The notes below the pieces were generated by a model. That model saw nothing but the letters and a program-made list of their open reading frames with translations, did not search any database and was not told the DNA's origin. Source: Anolis sagrei (lineage: Eukaryota; Chordata; Lepidosauria; Squamata; Anolidae). From it: 64,000 nucleotides of DNA. This document shows positions 42,401 to 50,000 of this stretch, in pieces; position 1 is the stretch's first letter; the number at the start of each line of letters is the position of its first letter. The stretch is from the NCBI RefSeq assembly GCF_037176765.1, contig NC_090023.1:144308366-144372365 (forward strand), written 5' to 3'. The translations under genes and the position numbers were made by a program.

Positions 42401-45141
42401 TTTCACGAGGTGTTTTGGGCTTCGGGAGGGGGGATCCAAAGATCACCACAAGTGCCGTCAACCACTGTGTTTATAATCACTGTACTCTCTCACCAACCAT
42501 CTCTGGAAGCCAGGAGGTGATTGGTGGGCCATTGCTGCTTCTTTGCCTTCCACAGGTCTTCCTGGGAGGCAGCAATTTCCCTGGCAATGTCACTTCCTGA
42601 ACCTCAAGGCTACAAGTTCAGGATGCAGATTGCCAGGAAAATCACATCTGCTCTGGTTCACTCTGCAACTTTGAAGGAGATGAAGCAGCCATGGTCTCCC
42701 CTAAATACTACTTCCTGAGCTTCGCTGTTCGCTCTGAGTTCGGGAGGTGGTGGTTTGCAAGGAGATCGCAGCTGCTCTGCTTCACCTTGCGACTCTGTGG
42801 AAGGTGAAGCAGCCACTGACTCCCTTGCAAGCTTGGAACTCTCTTGTAACTTTGACTGCTATGAGGATTTCCAGAGGCATTTGCACCACCCTAAAGTTTT
42901 TCACAGTTTTCCCACTTTTGTGGGATTCCTGTGCCTGTAACTCCTGTGAATGTGGAGGACTCAACTGTAGATTGTTTCCAGCCATGTGATTTAAACGTAA
43001 TTGCTTAAACAAAGTTAAAGATAAACCTGATAAAACTGGAAGTCTAGGAGGCATGAATTATGACTTATGCCCTTGACCTACATTATTCATTGTTCTGGTA
43101 ATTAAATAAAACTGGCCTTTAATATAGAATTTGTATTTTATTCTAAAAATATCTTAATAGCTCAAGCAATACAAATAATGTATTTGCTACAGTGGTTTTC
43201 ACACTGAATATCCTTTTATAGTTCTGAATGATTTCATTTGAAATCCGTTTTGTGCATTAATCAGTTGCATAATTTGAAAAATGGCTGGATTTATTCCTGT
43301 GTTTTTATTTCAAAAAGAGCCCATCAAGACTGCAGCAAAAGGACTTGATGAAAACCAAGCAGTTCTCAGAAGTGTCCCTCAGTCTTCAAACAGCCCTCAA
43401 GACTCACAACAGAGAAGCAGCAAAGGAGCTGTTAATCATACAGATGCAACACAGAGGCGACCTGATCCACGCACAGTACACACCCGAGGTCCAAACAGAC
43501 AAAAGAATGGACTTCCTTTAGTACCAAAACGCCGTCCAACTCTTCTGGAAATGGTAAACTGCCATAGATTTCAATCCTTTTTACATTGTTTGTTTGTTTG
43601 TTTATTATATTTATTTATACTGCTTTATCTCTCCCGAAGGAGACTTGAAGTGGCTTAACGTAAAAACATTAGCATATAGTGTAAAATATACAAATATGCA
43701 AACATTGAAACAGAATTAAATATAAACAGTATTTAAAAATTCACAGTTCAAAATCATTAAACCATATTCAAAGCTAAAAACCACAACATCCCCAACTGAT
43801 ATTAAAACCTTCTTCTTTAAAAGCCTGCCTAAATAAAAAGGTTTTTACCTGACACCAGAAGGACAGCAGGGGGAGGTGTCCGTTCTGGCTTTCCTGGGAA
43901 AAAGGGCGTTCCAGAGTTCAGGCGCAGCCACCTAGAAGGCCCGCTCTTTCATTCCCACCAATTGAGCTTGAGATGGAGGTGGGAGCAAGAGAAGGGCCTC
44001 TCCTGAAGATATCTCTGTGCTTCATATGAGCGTTCCCATCTTAACTAGAATCTTCTGCATCCTTAGTTTGTGTTTTGGGGCCAACATCTCAAGAGGTGCC
44101 TGGCAGGGAAGGGGTTTGATGTATCAGTTGACTGTCTGCAACAGGTTACAAAACTATTTGAGCCAATGGGCACAGATATGGTGCTGCTCCATGGCACATT
44201 TGAGGAGGGATGAAACAGTTTCTTACATCAAATAGCCTGAGAAACCGGGATGTAAATTTTTAGAGCATTGTAATTCATAGACTCACAGAATCATAGAATA
44301 TGAAGAGACCATATGTGCCATTCAGTCCAACCTCCTGCCATGTAGGAAAAGCATAATCAAAGCATACATGGGGTCATGTAAAAAAAAATCTTGGGTGGAA
44401 AGGCATCATGAGTGGGGAAAAAATAAGAAGCACTGGTCTGGAATGCCACTCAACTGATGAGGGTTCTAGGTGGTTGCTTTTTTAAAAAAATAGGGGAAAA
44501 AATCCATTTGGATGGATATGCTTTGGAATGTTAAAAAAAAAACCAACCAAAATAAATTGATTCTAAGTCCTGGAAATTTCCAGTGGATTTTATTAAACTG
44601 CCTCCATAAAGTGCCCTGAAGTTGCAACAGAAATTATTTCTAGTATCAGCTTAGGGCCAAAAATTACATGGGGTGACCTACAGCTGGTTTGTAAGGGCAA
44701 AAATGTGTCCATGCTGCAGTTGCCAGCCTTTGGTATTTAGCCAATCCACTAGATATGCAGTTCTGTTTGTATCATTCTCCAAATGCCAACACGGATGTTT
44801 CTCATATTCTCCCTTCTTTTTCCTAGCTGCTAGCAAAGGACATCCGGCATGAAAGAAATGTAATTCTTCAGTGCATTCGCTATATCCTCCAAAATGATAT
44901 CTTTGGACTCCGCTCACAGGCTAATTTAACTGGAGAGACTTCTCAAGCTGTGGGAGACCTTTTGGCAGTCCGGCCTAGTGAAGCTCATAACTCTCCGAGT
45001 TTGCCCAACCAGTTAACACAAGAAAACGAATGTCCTGGAGTTCAAAGCAAGGAGGCATCTGTATCCCAAACATCACCAACTTCTCAAGCTGCTGATGAGA
45101 AAGTTTGGGAAACTGCTGAAGCCTGCAGTGAAGAGAACTGA
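24060..45141 (+). CDS. NUFIP1: NUFIP1, nuclear FMR1-interacting protein 1 (10 coding exons)
   Basis: Nuclear RNA-binding zinc-finger protein. With ZNHIT3 it helps load SNU13 (15.5K) and other core proteins during box C/D snoRNP assembly, and human NUFIP1 is also a ribophagy receptor. Joining 24060-24210, 27781-27872, 32677-32781, 35334-35396, 36215-36291, 37896-37988, 38403-38665, 40209-40343, 43318-43553 and 44827-45141 gives 1530 nt, 509 residues; human is about 495. The order is a proline-rich N-terminus (1-50), a C2H2 finger with C94, C97, H110 and H114, a second finger-like C117-x4-C122-x11-H134-x4-H139, the conserved NUFIP/PEP block (about 138-200, [15 protein letters not shown]), acidic middle parts, and the ZNHIT3-binding C-terminal helix (about 406-433). 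All junctions are GT/AG. The start at 24060 is the least certain part. Confidence 0.95.
24266..25560 (-). mobile_element. Non-LTR LINE 3' half, Jockey/I superfamily-like (possibly Vingi), with nested hAT
   Basis: Minus-strand translation gives [60 protein letters not shown] and a C-terminal [13 protein letters not shown] knuckle. Frameshifts break it. A hAT element (24854-25216) sits inside it. The LINE 3' end is only about 55 bp from the NUFIP1 exon 1 donor. The clade is not resolved by eye. Confidence 0.75.
24854..25216. mobile_element. Nonautonomous hAT element with 8-bp target duplication
   Basis: Ends CAGGGGTCCTGAAACT and AGTTTGAGGACCCCTG are imperfect inverted repeats. Flanking GGCTAAAC (24846-24853 and 25217-25224) is a perfect 8-bp duplication. 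No coding capacity. Inserted into the older LINE around it. Confidence 0.85.
25612..25775 (-). mobile_element. L2-like 3' UTR fragment
   Basis: ATTTATTTACTTATTTGC tail, TTTATACCCCACCTTCCCTC, GAGGGACTCAGAGCAGTTAA. Reversed L2-type 3' end. Confidence 0.6.
25835..27060 (+). mobile_element. RTE-like LINE fragment, RT palm to C-terminal finger
   Basis: Contains [83 protein letters not shown] and a frameshifted [10 protein letters not shown] finger region. The family differs from BovB. Stops and frameshifts make it dead. It lies in NUFIP1 intron 1. Confidence 0.8.
27070..27520 (-). mobile_element. L2/CR1-like LINE fragment
   Basis: GAAGCGGAATTCCAGAGCCG and GAACCACCGCTGAAAAGGC reversed resemble the [12 protein letters not shown] block of L2. 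27355-27450 (GGTAACCAATGGAGCTGCTG) is a dispersed repeat I cannot classify further. Confidence 0.5.
27781..27872 (+). CDS. NUFIP1: NUFIP1 coding exon 2
   Basis: The acceptor is TTAATTGAAG|GG and the donor is CGGAAG|GTATTT, phase 1 to 0. It encodes [20 protein letters not shown] then [11 protein letters not shown], a Trp/His/Arg-rich stretch that aligns loosely with the human GQPWNFHASTSWYWRQSS region. Confidence 0.85.
27873..28808. other. NUFIP1 intron 2, 5' part, unrecognised
   Basis: No repeat family recognised before the CR1 piece at 28809. Confidence 0.4.
28809..29041 (+). mobile_element. CR1 LINE 3' end
   Basis: GGAGATTCCACCTGACCATT, GGAACTCTCTGCCATGGAGT, TTTTCCTGCTTCTTGGCAGG and TTGGATTGGATGGCCCACAA are the standard CR1 3' region, ending in TCCATGATTTTATG. 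In NUFIP1 intron 2. Confidence 0.9.
29045..29955 (-). mobile_element. L1 LINE remnant, RT region
   Basis: Minus-strand pieces read [10 protein letters not shown] (RT block with DAEKAFD), [14 protein letters not shown] and, further on, [13 protein letters not shown]. Many stops. Old L1 in NUFIP1 intron 2. Confidence 0.6.
30007..30142. mobile_element. hAT-type MITE, third family, TSD ACATACAC
   Basis: Ends CAGGCATCCTCAAACTGTGA and AATTTGAGGATGTCTG. Perfect 8-bp duplication ACATACAC at 29999-30006 and 30143-30150. Confidence 0.88.
30150..30605 (-). mobile_element. Possible L1 ORF1-like coiled-coil remnant
   Basis: 30598-30386 encodes a 70-residue charged helix ([40 protein letters not shown]) with heptad-like spacing, as in L1 ORF1 coiled coils. 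It adjoins the L1 RT remnant, with a hAT MITE between them. Assignment is tentative. Confidence 0.45.
30637..30775 (+). mobile_element. Penelope-like terminal fragment
   Basis: GTCGAAGGCTTTCATGGCCG then GGCTATATGGTCATGTTCTA and GCATCCTCAGAGGTAGTGAG, the same terminal sequence as at 4321. Short and old. Confidence 0.7.
30776..32676. other. NUFIP1 intron 2, 3' part, unrecognised
   Basis: AT-rich. A poly-C run near 31072 is the only notable feature. No exon or repeat ends seen. Confidence 0.4.
32677..32781 (+). CDS. NUFIP1: NUFIP1 coding exon 3 (C2H2 zinc finger)
   Basis: 35 codons in phase 0, between CTGTTTGCAG|AAC and ATGAAG|GTATGT. It encodes a basic patch (NKKRKEP) and a full C2H2 finger, [17 protein letters not shown] plus a second His. 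This is the RNA-binding finger of the family. Confidence 0.96.
33205..33345 (-). mobile_element. L2-like 3' UTR fragment
   Basis: TATTTATTTATTTATTTTAT tail, AACTTTTATATCCCGATCTT, GGACTCAGACCGGCTGGTAA. Short and decayed. Confidence 0.55.
33356..33553 (-). other. Unidentified short coding-like frame (65 codons) antisense in NUFIP1 intron 3
   Basis: The frame reads [34 protein letters not shown] and ends PIWKVNL before TAA. It looks like normal protein (amphipathic helices, no low complexity) and the frame stays open a few codons before the ATG. I see no promoter, no splice partner and no family match. It could be an exon of a nested gene, a processed retrocopy fragment or a LINE part. Confidence 0.3.
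34080..34900 (-). mobile_element. LTR-like fossil, unclassified
   Basis: Noncoding block that reversed has a CTTGGTTTTTGGATTC-type pyrimidine-rich promoter-like part and a polyadenylation-like AATAAACTG segment, as in solo LTRs of retroelements. No gag, pol or env similarity is seen around it. Broken, old, family not determined; limits approximate. In NUFIP1 intron 3. Confidence 0.4.
34901..36214. other. NUFIP1 introns around exon 4, unrecognised
   Basis: Apart from exon 4 there is a G run near 35505 and a TATGTGTGTGTG run near 35593. No element recognised. Confidence 0.4.
35334..35396 (+). CDS. NUFIP1: NUFIP1 coding exon 4
   Basis: 21 codons in phase 0, between TTCCTTTCAG|TGT and AAAACT|GTATGT. 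It encodes [20 protein letters not shown] plus T, the first part of the second finger-like motif (human CPELDCSFTAHEKIVQFHW). Confidence 0.93.
36215..36291 (+). CDS. NUFIP1: NUFIP1 coding exon 5
   Basis: Between CCCTTTAG|ATG and AGAAGAAA|GTGAGT, phase 0 to 2. It encodes [20 protein letters not shown] then REERR, the core of the conserved NUFIP domain that in yeast Rsa1 contacts Snu13. Confidence 0.96.
36391..36424. repeat. (GA)n microsatellite
   Basis: About 16 GA units in NUFIP1 intron 5, about 100 bp after exon 5. Confidence 0.95.
36855..37335 (-). mobile_element. L2-clade LINE C-terminus and 3' UTR
   Basis: TTTATTTATTTATTTCCAGC tail, TTTATACCCTGTCCTTCTCA, GGACTCAGGACGGCTTACAT; the coding end reversed reads [20 protein letters not shown]-like and [19 protein letters not shown]. 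In NUFIP1 intron 5. Confidence 0.75.
37590..37765. mobile_element. Penelope-like foldback of two terminal parts
   Basis: GGTTGTTGTGAGTTTTCCGG with CATGTTCCAGAAGCATTCTC, followed by its inverted counterpart ending TGATTCCGGCCATGAAAACC. A small solo-terminal form without coding sequence. Confidence 0.7.
37896..37988 (+). CDS. NUFIP1: NUFIP1 coding exon 6
   Basis: Between TTGCTCTAG|A and CAGTTTGG|GTAAGC, phase 2 to 2. It encodes [20 protein letters not shown] then [10 protein letters not shown], the second half of the NUFIP domain. Confidence 0.95.
38403..38665 (+). CDS. NUFIP1: NUFIP1 coding exon 7
   Basis: Between CTCTTTCAG|C and GATCTTG|GTAAGA, phase 2 to 1. It starts [10 protein letters not shown] as in human KMKGMSRHS, then a lysine-rich, poorly conserved linker, and ends [11 protein letters not shown] (human DPLGVLINSDS). 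Confidence 0.92.
38915..39530. mobile_element. 616-bp nonautonomous hAT (SPIN/OposCharlie-like), TSD GTATAGAT
   Basis: Ends CAGTGTTTCTCAACCTTCCT and CCCCAGGTTGAGAAACACTG, with GCGACCCC-type subterminal sequence. Perfect 8-bp duplication GTATAGAT at 38907-38914 and 39531-39538. The inside holds repeated blocks (GGGAGTTGTAGTTCACCTAC, CCAAACTTGGCAC). No transposase frame. In NUFIP1 intron 7. Family name by recall. Confidence 0.88.
39539..40208. other. NUFIP1 intron 7, 3' part, unrecognised
   Basis: CT-rich sequence with chance open frames (39562-39834, 39774-40061) that lack family support. Confidence 0.4.
40209..40343 (+). CDS. NUFIP1: NUFIP1 coding exon 8
   Basis: Between TTTTCCCAG|AT and CATGAAG|GTAAGT, phase 1 to 1. 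It encodes an acidic segment, then [20 protein letters not shown] and [10 protein letters not shown], closely like human SVIPKEVTPALCSLMSSYGSL. Confidence 0.95.
40908..41090 (-). mobile_element. tRNA-derived SINE type 3
   Basis: Antisense copy: AAGGCAACCCTGTCACAG, GACTTGCCAGTGGGTTTTCA, GATTTGAATTCTGGTCTCCA, ACACTACACTGACTCTCA. Decayed, in NUFIP1 intron 8. Confidence 0.7.
41300..41577. mobile_element. Nonautonomous DNA transposon with CATAATAGTCAC ends
   Basis: Left end CATCACATAATAGTCACAC; right end TGACTATTATGCAAGGAAAT reads TTGCATAATAGTCA when reversed. Noncoding, in NUFIP1 intron 8. Confidence 0.6.
42303..42975. mobile_element. Nonautonomous DNA transposon, Tigger/mariner-like
   Basis: One end has CTTCTATATTTGCGGGTTC and the other, reversed, CTACAGTTGAGTCCTCCACA with TTCACAGGAG. 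These resemble Tigger-type ends. The middle holds repeated GAAGCAGCCA blocks and no transposase. In NUFIP1 intron 8. Confidence 0.6.
43318..43553 (+). CDS. NUFIP1: NUFIP1 coding exon 9
   Basis: Between TTTCAAAAAG|AG and GAAATG|GTAAAC, phase 1 to 0. It encodes [14 protein letters not shown], a Ser/Gln-rich disordered stretch, a basic segment, and ends RRPTLLEM, matching the human HHPYLLEM boundary. Confidence 0.92.
43585..44020 (-). mobile_element. L2-like LINE 3' fragment
   Basis: TTTGTTTGTTTATTATATTT tail, TATACTGCTTTATCTCTCCC; further on GTTCCAGAGTTCAGGCGCAG and AAGGCCCGCTCTTTCATTCC, the reversed [12 protein letters not shown]-type block. In NUFIP1 intron 9. Confidence 0.65.
44275..44375 (-). 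mobile_element. CR1 LINE 3' tip
   Basis: AGAATCATAGAATATGAAGA, CATTCAGTCCAACCTCCTGC and AGGAAAAGCATAATCAAAGC. Only the last 100 bp or so of CR1. Confidence 0.75.
44827..45141 (+). CDS. NUFIP1: NUFIP1 coding exon 10 (last)
   Basis: The acceptor is TTTTTCCTAG|CTG; it ends in TGA at 45139-45141. The first 28 residues ([20 protein letters not shown] then LQNDIFGL) match the human ZNHIT3-binding C-terminus. A 76-residue Ser/Gln/Glu-rich tail follows that human NUFIP1 lacks, as I recall it. Confidence 0.93.
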   Translation: MLAKDIRHERNVILQCIRYILQNDIFGLRSQANLTGETSQAVGDLLAVRPSEAHNSPSLPNQLTQENECPGVQSKEASVSQTSPTSQAADEKVWETAEACSEEN

Positions 45142-46124
45142 CTTTTGTGCAATAATTAGAAAATTGATGAGCCCTTTCAGGATTGTATTAAAAAATACTC
45201 AGATTGCCAACGACATCATACGATTTCTCTTAAGTTTCAGCTGCTGTTCTGATGGAAGTGCAGAATCTACTTGGCTGACTTTACAATATTTTTCTTGCTG
45301 GTTTTATTTTTGCATCTCACCATTTGTATAGAAATTGAATTAAAATTACTTTATAGAGTAAAGTTTATTTTGTCATTTTTAACAAATGAAAAAAAATTGT
45401 AATAAGTGTAAGAGTAATGTCCATTATGTTTTGAAAAAAGAGTCAAGGGTAATTTATGTAATACTTTATTAAAATATTTATATCCAGCCCTGTGCCCAAA
45501 GACAAGGATACATACAATAAAGGGAAACAAAACATTTCCTTAGTTTTTTGTCCTGTGACCCACTGCCTCAGGCATTTTGGATCCAGTCCAGTTCACTGTT
45601 AGTATCATAGCCAAACCAGAGGGCGGGGAGCGAGAAGGATGAGTTTGCCAGAGAGGATTGCATCCTGCTTTGCTCTGCATACCCTATGTCCCCTCACCAG
45701 TTGAAAGGTAAATGCAGCCTGCCTAATTTGACTTTTAGAATAACTAATTTCTGAATCATTTGCAAGTAATACTAACTATTAGTAGAGGTGAAACTAGAAA
45801 TAAAGACTTTTTAAAACAGGCTAGTTCAGAGAGGAAAATATGTTGAGCGAGTGATCTTATTAATGAAAGCCCCTCTGCATAAATGCACAGCAGAGTAACT
45901 TAGCAGCAGCAGCATGACCCAACACCAGTAGCCAAAAGTGATAAAAAGAACAAAAACACACAGACTAATGTTATATCTTCCATAGGAGGCTTTTCTTTGT
46001 AGTAAAATAATATAGTTGTACTATTTACAAGAACAAGGTTTCCATAACACAAATAAAGTTCTTTATACTTCCTTCTTTGCTTCCACACTGGGCTTCTTTC
46101 TCTTGTAGATAAACAGATTTGCTC
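45142..46124. other. NUFIP1 3' UTR and immediate flank
   Basis: The 3' UTR probably covers at least the first 200-400 bp. The rest shows no recognisable repeat or exon. Confidence 0.5.
45516..45521 (+). terminator. Candidate NUFIP1 polyadenylation signal
   Basis: AATAAA 375 nt after the NUFIP1 stop; an ATTAAA variant lies earlier at 45339-45344. The exact cleavage site cannot be told from sequence. Confidence 0.35.
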
Positions 46125-46735
46125 TCGCATAATAATAATAACAATAATAATAATACTGTATTTATACCCTGCTACCATCTCCCCAAGGGATTTGGTGCAG
46201 CTTACATGAGGCCAAGCTCACAGTACATCAATAAACAAAAGCAATAACAAAAAATCAATACAAAACAGTATAAATCACATAAGCAAAAATAAACAATAAC
46301 AGTAACACACAAGCATTTTAAAAAAAACCTATGGCTGGACCAAATTTAATAATTTAAAATTTAAAAAATAATGCTGGGCATGAACAAGGTAGAATATAAC
46401 TGGGATAGGGTTTTTGAAAGAGAAATGAGGGAACGCAGTCAGTCCTAAATCAATGATAAAGTGTATTTTGAGGGCATGTTGCTTAGAGTTTTCCTTATTC
46501 TGGGAAGGCACACTGGAACAACTACCTTTTCAGGCTCATAAAGACTGCCAGAGTTGGGTCATGTCTGATACCCTTGGGAAGTGAGTTCCAGAGTCGGGGT
46601 GCCACCACCGAGAAGGTCCTCTCGTCCCCACCAATCGCACCTGTGAAGGAGGTGGGAGCGCGAGCAGGGCCTCGCCAGATGATCGAAGAGATCGTGTGGG
46701 TTTGTACACAGAAATGCAAGGCCTTCAACCTGGAG
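46125..46735 (-). mobile_element. L2-clade LINE 3' fragment
   Basis: An AAT-rich tail at 46125-46155, then the L2 3' UTR (ACTGTATTTATACCCTGCTACC) and, further in, [20 protein letters not shown] on the minus strand. 5'-truncated, no RT core. Confidence 0.75.
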
Positions 46736-47032
46736 CTTCTCTCGCCGAAGCTTCTCACACCAAGCCTTCTCAACTGAGGCCTACTAACACATTGGGGCCT
46801 TTCTCCCACTGAGGCCCTCTCACACTGAGGGCTCTCTCAGATTGACACCTCTTGCATACTAAGGCGAACTAATACCAAGGCCTTCCCATACTGAGGCTTG
46901 CTAACACACTGAGGCCCTTCTCCCACAAAGACCTCTCACAGACTGAGGGCTGCTAACACTGAGGGCTCACACAGACTGACGCCTCTCTCACACTGAGGCG
47001 AACTAACACTAACACCTACTAAGCTACAGGCA
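46736..47032. repeat. Degenerate 15-18 bp minisatellite, possible L2 5' UTR
   Basis: About 18 imperfect units with a core like CTCTCACACTGAGGC run from TTCTCTCGCCGAAGC to CTACTAAGCTACAGGC. Units vary (ACTAACACTGAGGC, CTCCCACTGAGGC), so the array is old or loosely kept. It starts just after a truncated antisense L2 and ends just before the long L2 frame. Confidence 0.75.
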
Positions 47033-50000
47033 CACCTGCTTATATAGAAATACAGCTTTTGCTAAGTCATTGCATCCATTTGATCCTTTCAGTGCTTGAT
47101 TCGGTCTCCTGATACGGTAAGTAGGTGTAACCAGGATGGCGGTCCCTCTGGATTGAAAGTGGTGCTGTTGAACGCCAGATCTGTCAACGGTAAAACAACT
47201 TTCATCCAGGACTTAATTCTGGACGAACGGGCAGATCTGGCGTGCATCACAGAGACCTGGCTGGACGAAGCGGGAGGTGTAAATTTGACCCAGCTTTGTC
47301 CACCCGGGTTCTCTGTGCAGCACCAACCGAGATCCGGAGGGCGGGGAGGCGGAGTTGCAGTAGTCTACAGAGATTCCATTTCTCTGACCAGGACCCCCAT
47401 CCCGCAGTCAACAAATTTTGAATGCGTCCACCTGAGGGTGGGTGACCGGGACAGATTAGGGATTCTGTTAGTGTACCGTCCACCTCGCTGCACTACAGTC
47501 TCCCTACCTGAGCTAGCGGGGGTAGTCTCGGACCTGGCATTGGAGTCCCAACGGCTGCTTGTGCTGGGGGACTTCAACGTCCACGCCGAGGCTGCCCTAA
47601 CGGGAGCGGCTCAGGACTTCATGTCTACCATGGCGACCATGGGGCTGTCCCAACAAGTATCTGGCCCCACCCACAGTGCTGGACATACATTGGACTTGGT
47701 TTTCTGTCAGGGATGGGAGGAAGGTGGCGGTGTTGAGGAGTTATCCATCTCTCCGTTGCCATGGACCGACCACCACCTGGTCAGCTTTAGACTTACTGCA
47801 CCCCCTAACCTCCGCAGAGGTGGAGGACCCGTTAAATTGGTCCGCCCCAGGAGGCTTATGGATCCGGAAGGATTCCTGATGGCTCTTGGGGATTTCCCCG
47901 CCACCTCGGTTGGTGATCCTGTTGATGCCCTGGTCGCTCTCTGGAATGAGGAGATGACTAGGGCAATAGACACGATCGCTCCAGAACGTCCCCTCTCAAG
48001 TAGCCGAACTAAACCAGCCCCTTGGTTTACTGAGGAGCTGGCGGTGTTGAAGCGAAAGAAGAGGGAACTAGAGAGCATGTGGCGTTCGGATCCGAGCGAG
48101 CCAAATCGAACACGGTTTGTGTCCTTTTTAAGGTCATATGCCGTGGCAATAAGAGCCGCAAAGAAAACTTTCTTTGCGGCCACTATTGCGTCTGCAAAGA
48201 ACCGTCCGGCTGAACTGTTCCGAGTTGTCAGAGGCCTATTAAAACCCACCATTCAGGATGGGTGCCCTGATGACTCGGCAGCTCGCTGTGAAGCTTTTGC
48301 TCAGTTCTTTGCAGACAAAGTCGCTTTGATCCGCTCTGGACTGGACACCACATTAACGGCAGTCTCTGAGGATGTAACACGAGCATCTGCTTGTCCAACT
48401 TTGATGGATTCTTTTCAATTGGTTCAAACCGAGGATGTGGACAAGGTGCTTGGAGGAATGAGAGCTACCACATGCATCCTAGACCCCTGCCCATCCTGGC
48501 TTCTAAAGGAGGCCAGAGGGGGATTGGCCGAGTGGGTTAAGGTGGTGGTTAATGCCTCCCTTCGGGAAGGCATTTTTCCAGCCAGCTTAAAGCAAGCTGT
48601 GATAAAACCGCTGTTGAAGAAACCATCACTGGACCCCACTCAATTGGTAAACTATCGGCCTGTTTCCAATCTTCCCTTTTTGGGCAAAGTCATGGAACGT
48701 GTGGTGGCCTCACAACTCCAGGCATTCTTGGTAGACACGGATTATCTAGATCCGGCACAGTCTGGCTTTAGGCCGGGACATGGTACCGAGACAGCCTTGG
48801 TCGCCTTAGTGGATGATCTCCGTCGGGAGCTCGACAGGGGGAGTGTGTCCCTGTTGGTGCTACTCGACCTCTCAGCGGCCTTCGATACCGTCGACCACGG
48901 TATCCTTCTGGTACGCCTCGCAGGAATGGGTCTCGGAGGTACTGCTCTGCAATGGCTCCGGTCATTCCTCGAGGGTCGGTCTCAGAAGGTGTTACTGGGG
49001 GACTCCTGTTCTACCTCACAACCTTTGTTTTGTGGGGTTCCTCAGGGTTCAATACTGTCCCCCATGTTGTTCAACATCTACATGAAGCCGCTGGGCAAGA
49101 TCATCCGGAGTTTCGGGGTGCGGTGTCATCTGTACGCAGATGATGTCCAGCTCTGTCACTCCTTTCCACCCGCTACTAAGGAGGCTGTCGAAGTCCTGAA
49201 CCGGTGCTTGGCTGCTGTGACGGTCTGGATGGGGGCGAACAAATTGAAATTGAATCCAGACAAGACAGAGGTACTCCTGGTCAGTCGCAGGGCCGAACAG
49301 GGTATAGGGTTACAGCCTGTGTTAGACGGGGTCGCACTCCCCCTGAAGACACAGGTTCGCAGTTTGGGTGTGATCCTGGACTCATCGCTGAGCCTGGATC
49401 CCCAGGTTTCGGCGGTGACCAGGGGAGCATTCGCACAGTTAAGACTCGTGCGCCAACTGCGACCGTACCTTGGGAAGTCTGACTTGGCCACGGTAGTCCA
49501 CGCTCTGGTTACATCCCGCCTTGACTACTGCAACGCTCTCTACGTGGGGTTGCCTTTGAAGACGGCCCGGAAGCTCCAACTAGTCCAACGGGCGGCAGCC
49601 ATGGTATTAACAGGAGCAGGGCGCAGGGAGCATACAACTCCCCTGCTGTACCAGCTCCACTGGCTACCGACTAGCTACCGAGCCCAATTCAAAGTGCTGG
49701 CTTTGACCTTTAAAGCCCTAAACGGTTCTGGCCCTACATACCTATCCGAACGCATCTCGGCCTATCAGCCCACCAGGACCCTAAGATCTTCGGGAGAGGC
49801 CCTTCTCTCCATCCCGCCTGCTTCACAGGTGCGGCTCGCGGGTACGAGAGATAGGGCCTTTTCTGTGGTGGCCCCGCGGCTTTGGAATGCCCTCCCTACT
49901 GAAATAAGATCAGCCACCTCGCTAATGGCATTTCGGAAAAAACTGAAAACTTGGATGTTCCAGCAAGTTTTCGGCTAACCCGACGTGATGATGTTTTGAT

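Noticed and set aside
46736-47032. CRISPR-like array
   Set aside because: Units are 15-18 bp, contiguous and degenerate, with no constant spacers, in a vertebrate genome. It is a minisatellite.
48813-49143. Alternative plus-strand frames inside the L2 ORF
   Set aside because: Shadows of the 960-codon frame; the catalytic motifs are in the main frame only.
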